This document shows, piece after piece, positions 41,900 through 53,413 of a stretch of 64,000 bases of DNA. The first letter of the stretch is position 1. Every line of letters begins with the position of its first letter. The translations under genes and the position numbers were made by a program. A model generated the notes under the pieces. It was not told where the DNA came from and made no database searches. It worked only from the letters and a program-made list of their open reading frames with translations. The stretch comes from Linum tenue (lineage: Eukaryota > Streptophyta > Magnoliopsida > Malpighiales > Linaceae): contig CAMGYJ010000008.1 of assembly GCA_946122785.1 (NCBI GenBank), positions 61,672,877 to 61,736,876 of the forward strand. Direction: 5' to 3'.

Positions 41900-43106
41900 A
41901 TGGCTGGATCTGGAAGCGAAGTTCTCAACGATGAGCAGCAACGCGGTCATGATCAAAAGAAGGAGCAAAACAAGAATATGCGAGATAGATCTACACGAGA
42001 GCCCTTGGTTGCACTCGAGGAGAGGCTCGTGAATGAAGAGACGAAGATTGCCAAGCACACCGCCATGTTTGAAGAAATGAAGTCGAACTTCAACCTAGTC
42101 AACACAGAGGTGCAGATCTCGAAGGACGACGTACAAGGCATGGCTACTCGAATGACGGGGTTGGAGGTGGGGTTAGAAGCTTTTCGTGACGAGTTTGTAA
42201 CCATCATCACCAACGCCATCAAATCATTGAAGGATACCGTTCATGGCCAAGTAGAATAAGTAAGGTAAGAGTTTGATGAGCTTCGAGGAGAGCTCATTCT
42301 TGTCAAGTGAGCCGTGGCTAACGGACCTGCCGCGACCCATACTACCCCACGAGTGGATGTTCAAAGACCGAAGAATTTCGGAGGATCGAGGAACGCGAGG
42401 GAATTGGAAAATTTCCTTTGGATTCATGAACAAGGCTTTGGGCATCAACGACAACGAGGTCATGGTGCGCACCGCCTCACTTTACTTGGTCGATACGGCC
42501 ATGGTGTGGTGGAGGAGAATCCAAGGAGACGTCGAAAGAGGTATGAGATGAACACGTGTGAGGAATTCTTGAGGAAAATCAAGAAGCAATTTTATCCGAA
42601 GAACGTAGAAATGGAGGCTAACCGGTGGAATTCGAGAGTATGTTAAAGAATTCTTGGAATTGCTACTTGAGATCCTCGACCTTTCGGACAAGGGGGCTTT
42701 GTTTGGATTCCTTTTCGGATTGCGGCCTTGAGCGAAGTTGGAGCTTGAAAGGCGTGGAGTGAAAGATCTTGCTACTGCCTTTGCTGCGGCGGAGGCTCTC
42801 ACGGAGTACAAGAAGAGTGAGAGGCTAAGCGAGTCGAAGAACTCGAAGAGCAAAGGAGGAGGAGATCATCGGCAACACTCCAAAGAAGGGAAAGGCTCGT
42901 ACCAGCATGGAAGCTCGAGCAAGGGAGCGATACCTGGTAACCATGATAAACCCATGTCTTGTTTCCTTTGACACGGTCCACATAAGGTGCGGGGCTGCCC
43001 AAAGAAGAGCAAACAGCAGCCTTGGAGAAACAAGAAGGGGAGACCAAGAAAAATCTAGGGAAGCGGAGGGGAAGATAGGCTCCATGCGAAGGATAGGCGC
43101 CGTTTA
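41900..43106 (+). pseudogene. gag: gag of element G
   Basis: ATG at 41900 (MAGSGSEVLNDEQQ), a helical, coiled-coil-like N-terminal half (LEERLVNEETKIAKHTAMFE), stops near 42257, then gag core pieces in changing frames: RPKNFGGSRNARELENFLW (42368), TASLYLVDTAMVWWRR (42472), TCEEFLRKIKKQFYP (42555). The zinc knuckle is SCFL(stop)HGPHKVRGCP (42957-43010), with the second Cys codon mutated to a stop. Family assignment is firm; the frame is broken at least three times. Confidence 0.75.
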
Positions 43107-46100
43107 GTCGGGCGCCAATGAGATCAACAATGGGAGATTCTTTGTAATCACCCAATTCAAGGAAGGCGAGGAGAGAGCATTGGTTGATACCGGTGCGACC
43201 GACAACTTCATTAGAGTGGAGGAGGCGGAGCGCTTGGGGATTGCTTACCAGAAGAGGCAAGGATCGCTCAAGACCGTCAACTCCGAGGCAATACCAATCC
43301 ATGGGGTTTCCAAAAACGTGTCATTGAATATTGAAGGTTGGGAAGGTGTTGCCGACTTCAGCGACATCACAATGGATGATCATCCAGTCATCCTTCGATC
43401 CAACTTTATGGTAAAGGATGGTGCGGTGATGGCAATGAATTCCAACACTATCTGCCTTGATAAGGGAGATAAGTTTTGCACTAAGAAGGGGCGAGAAGAG
43501 CTCCATCAGCCATGCAAGTGGTGAAAGGAGTGAAGAAGATGGAACCCACGTTCCTTGTTACTTTGCAAATGAAGGAAGAAGGTGGCTTGGCGGCGTCAAC
43601 ATTTCTCATCGAGGGCGTGTTGGAGGAGTTCTTGGACATGATGCCCAAGGAATTGCCAAAGAAACTCCCGCCAAGAAGAGAATTCGATCACAAGATCGAG
43701 CTTGAGCCGCGGGAGACGCCACCAGCGAGATCACCTTATCGTATGGCCCCTCCCAAGTTGGAGGAAATAATGAAGAATCTCAAGGATTTGATGGATGCTG
43801 GCTTCATCCAATCATCGAAATTCCCCTATGGAGCACCCGTGTTGTTCCAAAAGAAGAAGGATTATTCGTTGGGGATGTGCACAGACTTTTGAGCTATTAA
43901 CAAGCTCACGGTGAAGAACAAGTGGCCAATCCCCAACCTTGCCGACTTGTTTGATCACCTTGGAGAAGCAAAGTGGTTAACAAAGCTTGATCTTCGCTCG
44001 AGGTACTATCAAGTGAGGATAGCCGAGGGGGATGAAGCAAAGACTGCTTGCGTGACAAGGTATGGCTCAAATGAGTTCCTAGTTATGCCTTTCAGTCAAA
44101 ATAACGCTCCTGCTACTTTTTGCACTTAAATGAATCAAGTATTTGAGCCATTCTTGGATCACTTCGTCGTGGTGTATTTGGATGACATTGTGGTGTATAG
44201 AAACACACTCGATGAGCATGCCGAGCACTTACGACAATTGTTCCAAGTCCTTTCAGACAATGAGCTATATATCGAGAAGGAGAAGTGCACGTTTGCCACC
44301 GTGGAGGTTCCTTTCCTCGACCATTTCATTGGTGGAGGCAAACTGAAGATGGACGGAGCGAAGGTGGAGGCGATACAAGGATGGGAGCTACCAACGAGGG
44401 TTGCCGAGTTGCGATCATTCATCGGCCTAGCCAACTATTATAGGAGATTTGTCAAGGGATACTCTGCTCTTGCAGCACCCTTGACGGATCTTCTAAAGAA
44501 AAAACCAGGCTTGGGAGTGGTCGGATCGGTGCCACAAATCTTTTCAAGCCTTGAAGGATGCGGTGACAAGCGGGTGCTAGCGCTTCCCGATCCCACCAAG
44601 GCGTATGAGGTACAAACTGACGCTTCCGATTTTTCTATTGGTGGTGTGTTAATGCAGGAGGGACACCCAATTGCATTTGAGAGCTGCAACCTCAATGAGG
44701 CCGAGAGAAGAAATGCGGCGCAAGAAAAGGAGATGACGGCGGTGGTCCATTGTTTGAGAAAGTGGAGGCATTACTTGCTTGGGTCGAAGTTCGTGGCTAA
44801 GACGTACAATGTGGCGACGAGTTACTTCCTCACACAGAAGAAGCTCACGCCCAAGCAAGCATGGTGGCAAGATTTCCTCGCGGAATTCGACTTTGTGCTG
44901 GAGTACAATCAGGGGAAAGACAATTTTGTTGCCGATGCTCTTAGCCGAAAGAGAGCACATACCGCCATCAGCCAGACAGAGTTCCCCTTGAGGGAGCGAA
45001 TTGAAGAAGGCCTTGGTCACGACCCCTTCACCAAAACCATGGTCGAGTACATCAAACAAGGGAAGACTCGACGATTTTGGATGAAAGGTGGGCTCATCGT
45101 GACTAAAGGTGAGTGCATATTCGTGCCGCGGTGGGACAACCTACGAAGGGAGATCATGAAAGAATGCCACGACTCAAAGTGTGTTGGTCACCCCGTCATC
45201 GAGCGCACACACGCTCTGGTTGAAGAGGCTTTCTATTGGCCTCGTATGCAAGATGATCTGGAACTTGACATTAAAACTTTCCTTGTCTGCCAGCAAGACA
45301 AGATGGAGCAGTGGAGTCCGGCGAGCTTGTTGGAGCAATTACCCACTCCACAACGACCTTGGGAAAGTCTTAGCATGGATTTTATCATCGGCCTTCCCAA
45401 AGTCGAAGGGTGTGGTTCCACCATGGTCGTCGTCGACAGATTTTCCATGTATGGAGTCTTCATCCCGGGGCCCAAAGACATGACGGCCGAGGATGCAGCC
45501 CGCTTGTTTTTCAAGCATGTCGTAAAATATTGGGGCATCCTGGTCAGCATTGTGAGCGATAGAGATGGTCGCTTCACCAGCAAGTTTTGGAGGGGATTGT
45601 TCAAGATGATGGGCTCTGATCTAAACTTATCCATGAGTTTTCATCCTCAAATGGATAGACAAACCGAGCGGGTCAATGCTTTGGTGGAAGTCTACTTGAG
45701 GCATTATGTGAGTGCCAACCAGAAGGATTGGGTGAAGCTACTGGATGTAGCCCAATTCTCCTACAACTTACACCGAAGTGAAGCCACGAGCATGAGCCCG
45801 TTCGAGTTGGCTACCAGGTAACAACTGTTAACACCTAATACGGTGACGACGGGGTACAAAGGCAACAGTCCCTCTGCCTATAAGTTTGCACGAGGATGTC
45901 ATGAGAAGATGGAGTTGGCTAAGTCTTATCTCGCTCGAGCAACAAAGAAGATGAAGAAGTGGGCGGATAAGAAGCAACGCCACTTGAAATTTGAGGAGGG
46001 AGACTTGGTGATGGTGAAGTTCTTCCCTCCTCAATTCAAGCACCTAAAAAATATGCACAAGGTGCTGCTGCGAAGAGATGAAGGGCCATATCCAATTCTA

Positions 46101-46460
46101 TAGAGGATTGGCACGGTGGCGTACAAAATTGAGTTCACATCGCACATGGAGATTCACCACGTCTTCCATGTGAGTCAATCGAAGCCTTATCACGAAGACA
46201 AGGAAGATGTAGCGAGTAAGGAGACAATGAGGGCACCAACTCTCATCAACATAACACATGAGCACGAAGTGGAGGAGATCATTGCTCATCATGTTGTAGC
46301 TAGACATGGCGTTCACCCAAGCTACGTGGAGTATCTTGTCAAGTGAAAGGGGCAGCCAAAAAGCGACATCACTTGGGAGAAGGAGCTTTCGCTATGGCGT
46401 CACATAGACTTGATCGAGGCATTTCATGCGGAATCCGCGACGAGGGCGTCGCGAGATTGA
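43107..46460 (+). pseudogene. pol: pol of element G: protease, RT, RNase H, integrase, chromodomain
   Basis: Protease core ALVDTGATDNFI at 43175. RT: PYRMAPPKLEEI (43735), a stop in the C.DF.A.N block (43892), [12 protein letters not shown] (44000), a stop at 44127-44129, then YLDDIVVY (44175), with the catalytic DD kept. RNase [18 protein letters not shown] (44615) and VADALSRKR (44930). Integrase: [40 protein letters not shown] and [13 protein letters not shown], so all three acidic residues are visible. The frame from 44130 to 45821 is open for 563 codons. After stops the C-terminal region has FEEGDLVMVKFFPPQF and a chromodomain (HPSYVEYLVK, stop, KGQPKSDITWE; 46310-46380). The stop codons prevent expression of a full polyprotein. 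Confidence 0.85.
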
Positions 46461-46472
46461 GTGAGGGAGAAT

Positions 46473-46912
46473 GTCACAAGGAAGATTCTAGAAGGGTGTA
46501 GGTACATGCATGCATCTCTAGATTCATGCTCCAATGTACATACATCCCCCTCATTTATTATGATTCATGTATGAGTGCTCATGCATTCACCTTATTTTCT
46601 ATCATTCATATTTCATATATAGGGGCAAGTTCATGTATGGGGGAACTTCAAGGTTCGTTCATTTATGACGGCCACATACATTGTACTTAGTGGAGAGGAT
46701 GCCTATATAAGCAGCCCTCTTCCTCATTTGTCATTCATCCAAGAATAGAGAGTTTCCATCCATAGAGTTTTCTCCCACACTTGTGAGTTTGAGTGAAAAC
46801 GAGCAAGGCTGACTTAGCGCTCTAACGAGACTTGAGAGCTAAGTGCTGCCACGGCCAAGAGTTGGTCCGTGACAAGTGGTATCAGAGCCAAGGTCGTGAC
46901 TCATCAAGTGAG
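46473..46912 (+). repeat. Second LTR of G followed by PBS and leader
   Basis: LTR of 402 bp (46473-46874) followed by AGTGGTATCAGAGCCAAGG and 20 more bases identical to the 5' leader of G (to 46912, ..ACTCATCAAGTGAG). A normal 3' LTR would be followed by flanking DNA, so this is the 5' end of a second copy whose interior is replaced by the ULP gene sequence. It contains CCTATATAAGCAGCC (about 46702), a TATA box that would drive transcription into the ULP gene. Confidence 0.85.
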
Positions 46913-46927
46913 GTATATTTGTTTGTG

Positions 46928-49900
46928 CATGGATTTATCAATGGCAAGAAATAAAACGACCTCGAAGAGAGTGCGACGGAATCCACCGCCATCGCGAGAG
47001 GAGGATGAGGAAGAAGATGCTGAAGTTGCTGCACAAGGAGCTGCACAAAGAAATAATATTCTAGGACAAGGCAAGCCGTGGTACAGATTTCGGTGCCATA
47101 CCAAATCTGTGCTAGATGTTATTAATTACTGGAAGGAAGAGCCAAGGTACTATGATGCATGCAAGAAAGAGTTGGAGAAGGCTGGATTTGGAGGGTTATT
47201 GGAGCTTCGATTGGCAAATTTTCCTAAGAAGTTGTTCGATTCCTTGATGGCACATTACGACTTGGTCACCAGTTCATTCATTTTCGGTGAAGGGGAGAAC
47301 AAGAAGGTGCTTACAATCGAAGCTGAGGATGTTGCCCGTGTTTATGGCCTTCCTATTGGTGGAGCTGAGATTGATGTCGTTAGGTCTAACGACAAGATGC
47401 TTGATATGTTCATGGAGGAGCTCAACATCGAGTGTAATCGAAGTCGAAATGTCGAAGTCATGCATCTTAGAGAGGCAGCCTGTGGTGGTCCAGATGATGG
47501 ACCGAACAGGAGACCACCTGTTGCAGCCGCAGTGAAGCAGTTTTTGTTGCTTGCTATGGGTTCGATGCTCGTCCCAAAGATGTCACGACTTTGTGATCTC
47601 GATTATGCTGAGTACCTTGTTGGAAGGGTGGAAGACATTGCCACTTTCAATTGGAGTGGTTTTGTTGCCCGCAATTTGAAGTTTGAGTTGTCTCGTGCTA
47701 AGCAAAACGAAGCTGAAGCTAGGGCTAAAGGTAGACAGCAATGGCCTCTCGGAGATATCCACTTCTTAATGGTAATTTCTCCTTTAAAGTTGTTGATTTT
47801 GTTTATTTGATGTGCTTAGGATATTAGTTCTTTTTATTTATGATATATGTTTTCTGTGCCTTTGATATTAGTATCTTTGCTTAGGATATTAGTTCCTTTC
47901 ATTCGTGATATCTTTTTTGTGTGCTTGTGATATTAATAACCGTGCATGGGATAATAGTTGTTTTCATTTATGATATTTGTTTTGAACTTTTTTTTGTAGA
48001 TCCATTTGCTGGACTTCCTTAATGTGAGAGGGTTTGCCACAAAAACCATCCGTACCTGCAGCTATTGGTTCGACCCTAGGGTGGACAAGGTGTGCTTGAA
48101 TATCCCCAAGGAAGCTGAGAAATATCTTCTTGGTCTGATGTTGTTGTCAAGAGAAGAAGTCAAATCCAGCTTCCGTCCAGAACGTGCCAAGAGGGATTGG
48201 GAATCAGGATCAAGCAGCTCAGCTTCTACTACTGAATGGTGGAAGGATGATGACTTGGAAAACCTTGATGATGATGAGGTATGTATATATTCTCTCTGCA
48301 ACTCAAAATCATGGGTTAGTAGCCATGGGTGTATGTAGTGAACTAATTTTTTTTTCCAATATATGTGTAGCTTAAGGCATTGGAGTCCATGACTGAAAAA
48401 ATGATGGATGTATGGGAGTCAAGGCGGGATAGTGTTTGGAGAGTTGTCATTTTGCGCCATCAAGGAACCAAATGATCTTGGCAATGGCTTGAACATTCAG
48501 ATTTCTGTTTATTGTTTGAATTTTATCTTTGCCATGTTGGAATGGCTTGAACATTCAGATTTCTGTTTATTGTTGGGATTTTATCTTTGCCATGTTGGAA
48601 TGGCTTGAACATTCAGATTTCTGTTTATTGTTGGGATTTTATCTTTGCCATGTTGGAATGGCTTGAACAAATTGTTGGTTCTGTTTATTGTTGGGATTTT
48701 ATCTTTGCCATGTTGGAATGGCTTGAACAAATTGTTGGTTCTGGATATTAATCTGGCAGTTTGGATATTTCTTTTCATGATTGCATCGAACAGGTGCTGT
48801 TATTTCTTTTCATGAGTGCTGGATATTATGTTTTCTGGATAATTGATGCAAATTATGTTTGGATATTGTTCTGTGCGGTATGGATAACAGCTCCTTCAAG
48901 ATTGGATATTACTCTGTGATGTCTGGATATTACTCTGGCAGTTTGGATAATAATTAAATGTGTTTGTACGTGTTTTTTCAGCGACCAAAACAAAGAAGGA
49001 AAAGGGGCAGAGTGGCGAAATCTTCTTCGACTTTGGTATCTGTGACCAAAGCGAGGATGAAAAAGGAGGGAGACGTGAAAGGCAAGAACATGTGCAGTCG
49101 CTTCTACTCTCGGAGAATACGTGAGAAGACTGTGTTGTCTGTTGTCGAGCCTGAGGTCGGGATGCCTGTTGTTAAGTCCACTACCGAGATGGAGGTGTCT
49201 TCAGAGTCAGTTGTCGCTACTGAGCTGGTTCGGGAGCCAGAGTCAGTTGTCGAGCCTGAGGTGGAGGACCCTGTTGTTAAGTCCACTATTGAGCTGGTTC
49301 GGGAGCCAGAGTTAGTTGTCGCTACTGAGCTGGTTCGAGAGCCAGAGTCAGTTGTCGAGACTGAGGTGGAGGTCCCTGTTGTTAAGTCGGGGGAGCCAGG
49401 CATGCCGTCGACGGTTGATCCACTTAAGGAGATTTGGGAGCCAATCGAGCAGAGTATCGGGACATCTCTGACTACGGTAATATTTCTCTTACCATTAGCC
49501 TCTAGTATGAGTTTTTTTGGATATTTGTTTCTTTACGAGTAGATACTGACCATGTTTTTGGATATTTGTCAAGTCAACTGTTGCTGCCCAGGAGAGTATC
49601 ACAACATCTTCGACTGAGGTTCTAACTCAAGGATTAGCAGGACCATCAGAGGAGGAGCTTATAGCAGCAGCATGTGAGATGATGGAGGATAGAGACCCGG
49701 ATACAATATTCGCTAATGTGATGCTGATTGGTTTCCAAGCCACTGCTTCCGCTGAAGAGAGTATGAAGACATCTCCGACTACGGTAATATTTCTCTTACC
49801 AGTAGCCTCTACTCTGGGATTTCTGGATATTTGTTTCTTTTTTCATGGATACTAGCCTGGGCTGCCAGGATATTGGTTGCATATATAGTGGATATTATCC

Positions 49901-51335
49901 TGGGCTTTCTTGATATTTGTTTCTTTTGTTCTGGATACTAGCTTGGGCTTGCTGGATATTTGTTTCTTCATGAGTAGATACTGGCCATGTTTTGCAGACA
50001 CCTGTCGAGTCAACTGCTGTTGCTCAGGAGGATAGCGACGATGATATTATCATCTCTGAGTACATTAGGAGTGTGGAGGATGCAGATTATTTGTACTCTA
50101 TCACACCAGAAGCCCAGAAGGCAACCCTAAAAACTCCAGAGTTTGATAGGTCAAAACACCACCCCTTTGGCGAATCAGTGTACGTTCTGCCAAAGACTAT
50201 GTCGACGAAACTCGACGTTATAGCTCTGCAAGTGGTTGACTTCATGTTCAGTACTACTGCTTCAGCCGAGTAAGTTGATTGAGGAGTTATTTAATCACCA
50301 ATTTCAATTTGTCCAACACACATTTCTAAATTGGTTTTCATTTGTGTTTTACAGTGAGAAATTTGTAGTGGATACTCCAACCGGTACCCTTACCCGTGAG
50401 CAGCTACATTCATTGAAGGGTAGAAATTGGTTGCATACCCAAGTACTTGTACTATATGGGAAATTCCTAAATTACAAAGAAGTAGGCAAGGAGGTGGTGA
50501 AGAGAATTGCCTTCCCATGGAGTTATGTAGTAAGTATTATCTTCACTGCTTAAATACTTTTTATATTTAAAATGTCTAATTTGATATTGTTGTCTCTTCT
50601 AAATAGCAACATGCCGTCACTAATGCTTATTCGAACCAACCTATGGACAAGGCGAGACTAGCTGCATATATTTCTATGCACCGAGACAATCCAATGCTGA
50701 AATGGGAAAACTTGGAAAGCAGTGATTACGTAAGTGACTCTGGCAGTTTGGATTTTTTTTAATTTTCCTTGATATTGGTCTGGTTTTCTATGATATTATA
50801 AGGCATTGTTGAGATATTAATCTGGGTTATTAGGATATTAGTCAATGATAAACTCACAAACTGCTTTGTGTTTCAGATATTTTTTCCAATGTATCGAAAT
50901 GATCACTACCGGGTGTACGTGGCTGACATGAAGAATAGGAGGACTTTCGTACTTGACAGCCAAAAGCCCAATGCCCTAGTGGCTAAGGAGGATCATGGAC
51001 CAGTTGGTAATGTGATTTTTGGGTATGCGGCGGCGTTCTTCAAAGAGCAGGGGGTTGATTGTGCATTGGATGAGTGACCATTCAACATTGCCGACGTTCC
51101 TCAGCAAGTAGGCAACCATGATTGCGGTGTATTTGCATGTCTTTACATGGAGCACTGGGCGGGTCACCTTCCAGTGGAATATAAAGCAAGTTGGCACAAG
51201 CAGCCACATGTGCATGAACAGCGAAGACGGATTGCAGCCAATCTCGTTTTATGGGACAATAACCGCCGCAACAATGAAATAATTGAACGTGCAATAGAAT
51301 GGCATGCGCAGAAGGAGAAAGGGAGAATGAAATAA
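46928..51335 (+). pseudogene. ULP1-type cysteine protease gene of a Mutator-like element
   Basis: A spliced plus-strand gene. Probable exons: 46928-47771 (basic N-terminus, then GFGGLLELRLANFPKKLFDS and EDVARVYGLPIGG), 48000-48278, 48371 to about 48475, 48983-49476, about 49576-49788, 50000-50269, 50355-50529, 50607-50729, 50877-51335. Most borders are GT..AG. The first exon resembles the domain preceding ULP domains in plant transposon proteins. The last exon is the C48 peptidase core: His in NDHYRVYVADMK, Asp in VLDSQ, and Cys in VGNHDCGVF, so the catalytic triad is present. ULP enzymes process or remove SUMO; MULE-borne ULP genes (Kaonashi type) are known. A TGA at 51075-51077 lies between the catalytic Asp and Cys. 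Exon 49000-49400 encodes repeats (ATELVREPESVVE). Exact exon 3 and 5 borders are uncertain. Confidence 0.75.
48484..48742 (+). repeat. Tandem repeat of about 58 bp in the ULP gene
   Basis: Four and a half copies of a 58-59 bp unit (GGCTTGAACATTCAG.. ..TTGCCATGTTGGAAT), beginning near 48484, 48542, 48600, 48659 and 48718. The last two share a changed segment (AAATTGTTGG). They lie in the intron or 3' side of the third exon. Confidence 0.85.
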
Positions 51336-51358
51336 TTGAACGTGCAATAGAATGGCAC
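51274..51358 (+). repeat. Short tandem duplication at the ULP gene 3' end
   Basis: The 32 bp segment starting AATGAAATAATTGAACGTGC occurs at 51274-51305 and again at 51327-51358. The second copy includes the ULP stop codon region, so the duplication has altered the C-terminus. It also forms the junction with the convergent transposase gene. Confidence 0.8.
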
Positions 51359-51359
51359 T

Positions 51360-51880
51360 ACGCTCACCATCCTCCATCATATATATGAGGTAGCCAATCA
51401 TGCCATCATCTCTAGTATCTGAGAGCTTCTCCATTATATAGGATTCAATAACCAAATACTGCTTCTATATCCGATCGAAAATGTTTGGAGTAAAGATCTT
51501 TGCCGCATGTTGGAGGATCGGGCTATTCTCCAACATTATATAAGGAACCGATTGTTTTGCAATGTAGTCTGACTCTGTCTCCTTGCGTCTTTTGTCAGCC
51601 AACAAACTACAATTAGCAAGCAAGAAAAAAGACTTCAGTGCCCAGACTAATATCCTCACGGACCCGTACCAATACCCAGAAAGGATAAACAAATATTTCA
51701 ACATAGCAGAGAAATATCAACACTGACAATAAAAATATCCAACCCTACCAGACTGATATCATAGAAAGGAAAAGTCATATTGCGCGTGTGTACCTGCTAA
51801 AGTGAATGAAAAACAAGTCCAAATCATGCCTCGGCTTCAAGAAAAGTCGCACTTGTGCATTGCACGACTCGCTGGCTTGC
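51360..51880 (-). pseudogene. FAR1/MULE transposase, C-terminal exons
   Basis: Continuation of the minus-strand transposase gene after removal of element C. At 51880-51794 the frame reads ASESCNAQVRLFLKPRH and DLDLFFIHFS and then a GTACAC donor. After an intron (51793-51607, acceptor CTAATTGTAG) the next exon reads LLADKRRKETESDYIA, NSPILQHAAKIFTPNIFD and MIGYLIYMMEDGE (51606 to about 51375). In FAR1/FHY3-type transposases these are the SES.N..FK.....L..F...........E..AD.........SP...QA...YT..IF.. segments. The intron joins in frame. A TAG follows FDRI, so the gene is broken. The 3' end abuts the ULP gene 3' end. Confidence 0.75.
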
Positions 51881-53264
51881 TGATGACTCGGTATTTGCAC
51901 ATGTTTTCCCCTTTGTTTCTTGATTGTTTCAGCTTGAATTATCGTGTCTTTGGCCTATTTTATGCTAGGTTGTGTTCCTTTGTCACATTTCAGGTCCTAG
52001 CACATAAAGTGAAGCATAGGCGCAAGTTTCAAGTCAATCAGAGATCAATTGACGATTCGGGAGAAGAAACTCGGGTATGACCTGAAGAAGAATGGATTTC
52101 TACCTCACTTTATGGAAAAATAATCATGAAATCTTGTCATGAAAAGAAAGAGGACGAGACTACGAGCGTCTGGGATCAAACGGCGACTGATTCGGAGTCC
52201 GGACGAGGGAGAAACGAAGCATTAAACAGAGGCCGAGCAAGCCACACGGGCACAACCCACACGGCCGTGCAAGGGGCACTTTTGCCCGTGTGGAATTCAC
52301 CGAGCCTTCACACGGGCAGCTGGGAAAGCCACACGGCCGTGTGGCCTGGCCGTGTGAGTCAGGAATTGATGTTTAAAACTCGATTTTCAGCAAAAGGAAA
52401 GGGGGAGAGCTGGGTTTTGGATCCCAAACACCCAAGGGACGAACCCTAGAGAGAGAGAGCGACTTGGGAACATTCTTGGAGCTATTTTGGAGGATTTCTT
52501 CGCCATTGGAGCTCAGGAATCAAGCTTGGAGATGGAGATTGAAGATCTAGATCAGATTTCTGCAGTCTCTCTCTTCTCTATGGAGTAACTTCCCTTCACT
52601 TAGGTTTTGAGGAACCCTAGTTCCATGAGTTAGGATCTTTCTTGTATGAAGTTTTGGATGCTATATTGTTTGATTATAATCGATTGAGGCATGATTTATT
52701 GAGTCAATTGGATCTTGATCAAATTCTCTTGATTTCTGCTTTAACCTATGATAGATAGAATCTGATTAGGTTAAGAGAGCTTCCTTGATTGATAGTAGTG
52801 AATTGGTTGTGCGAGAGTCAATCAATTCACTGCTTTGTACTGGAATTCATTCCAGTAGTGGAGATCTGTGTGAATCGCCTTAGCAGTCTATCCCGGTGAA
52901 GGCTAGTCGCCTGCCGGGTATTCTGTCTGAGAGGGCTTGGTCAGCTTAAGAGATTCCAAGCTAATTTAGGATCTTCCGCAGTTTAATCAACAGTAGATCA
53001 ACCAAAGGTAATTGCAACTTGGACCTAATTGAGGAGCTAGGGGGAATCATACCTAAGTGAGTTCCCAACTTATAATTAATAGAGTAGTCAGTAGAGTAGT
53101 TTATCAATCAATTCTTAATCTAGTTTGCTAGATAATGAACTGAAGCTGAGTAATAGTAACTCTAGAGACCCGTGGATTCGATATTTATTACTTGTGCCAC
53201 TATACTGCACTCCCTTTCATTGGTTACGCTTGGCCATTGTGAGGTGTTGTTATTTAGCGTACCA
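51881..53264 (+). repeat. 5' LTR of element C
   Basis: LTR of 1384 bp. It contains a palindrome block at 52240-52360 with CACACGGCCGTGC and CACACGGCCGTGTGG separated by GGGCAC/GCCCGTG half sites, then CCCTAGAGAGAGAGAG. It is nearly identical to the 3' LTR, which indicates recent insertion. Confidence 0.9.
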
Positions 53265-53270
53265 AGTTTT

Positions 53271-53288
53271 TGGCGCCGTTGCCGGGGA
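53271..53288 (+). other. Primer binding site of element C (tRNA-Asp)
   Basis: TGGCGCCGTTGCCGGGGA, complementary to the 3' end of plant tRNA-Asp, six bases after the LTR. Confidence 0.85.
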
Positions 53289-53413
53289 CTTTCTAGATTA
53301 TTAGGAAAGGCAGAAGTTTGTTACTTTAGCGTTTTTCTTTTGTTTTCCGCCCTTGCTTTTCACTTGGGTGTTTTTTGTTTTTGTTGGTGCAGATCTGAAT
53401 CATGGACCCTCAT

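Larger units (their letters stand above)
41471..46874 (+). mobile_element. Element G: chromovirus (Ty3/gypsy), complete layout but stop-ridden
   Basis: Plus-strand element: 5' LTR 41471-41845, PBS 41848, gag from 41900, protease, RT, RNase H, integrase, chromodomain (to 46460), polypurine tract (46455-46472, GAGTGAGGGAGAA), second LTR 46473-46874. Gene order and the chromodomain after integrase place it among chromoviruses. Many in-frame stops interrupt gag and pol, so it is not autonomous. No matching target duplication is found: the left flank is ACAAG, but the right LTR is followed by a second primer binding site (46877) instead of flanking DNA, so two copies share that LTR or recombined. 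Confidence 0.85.
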
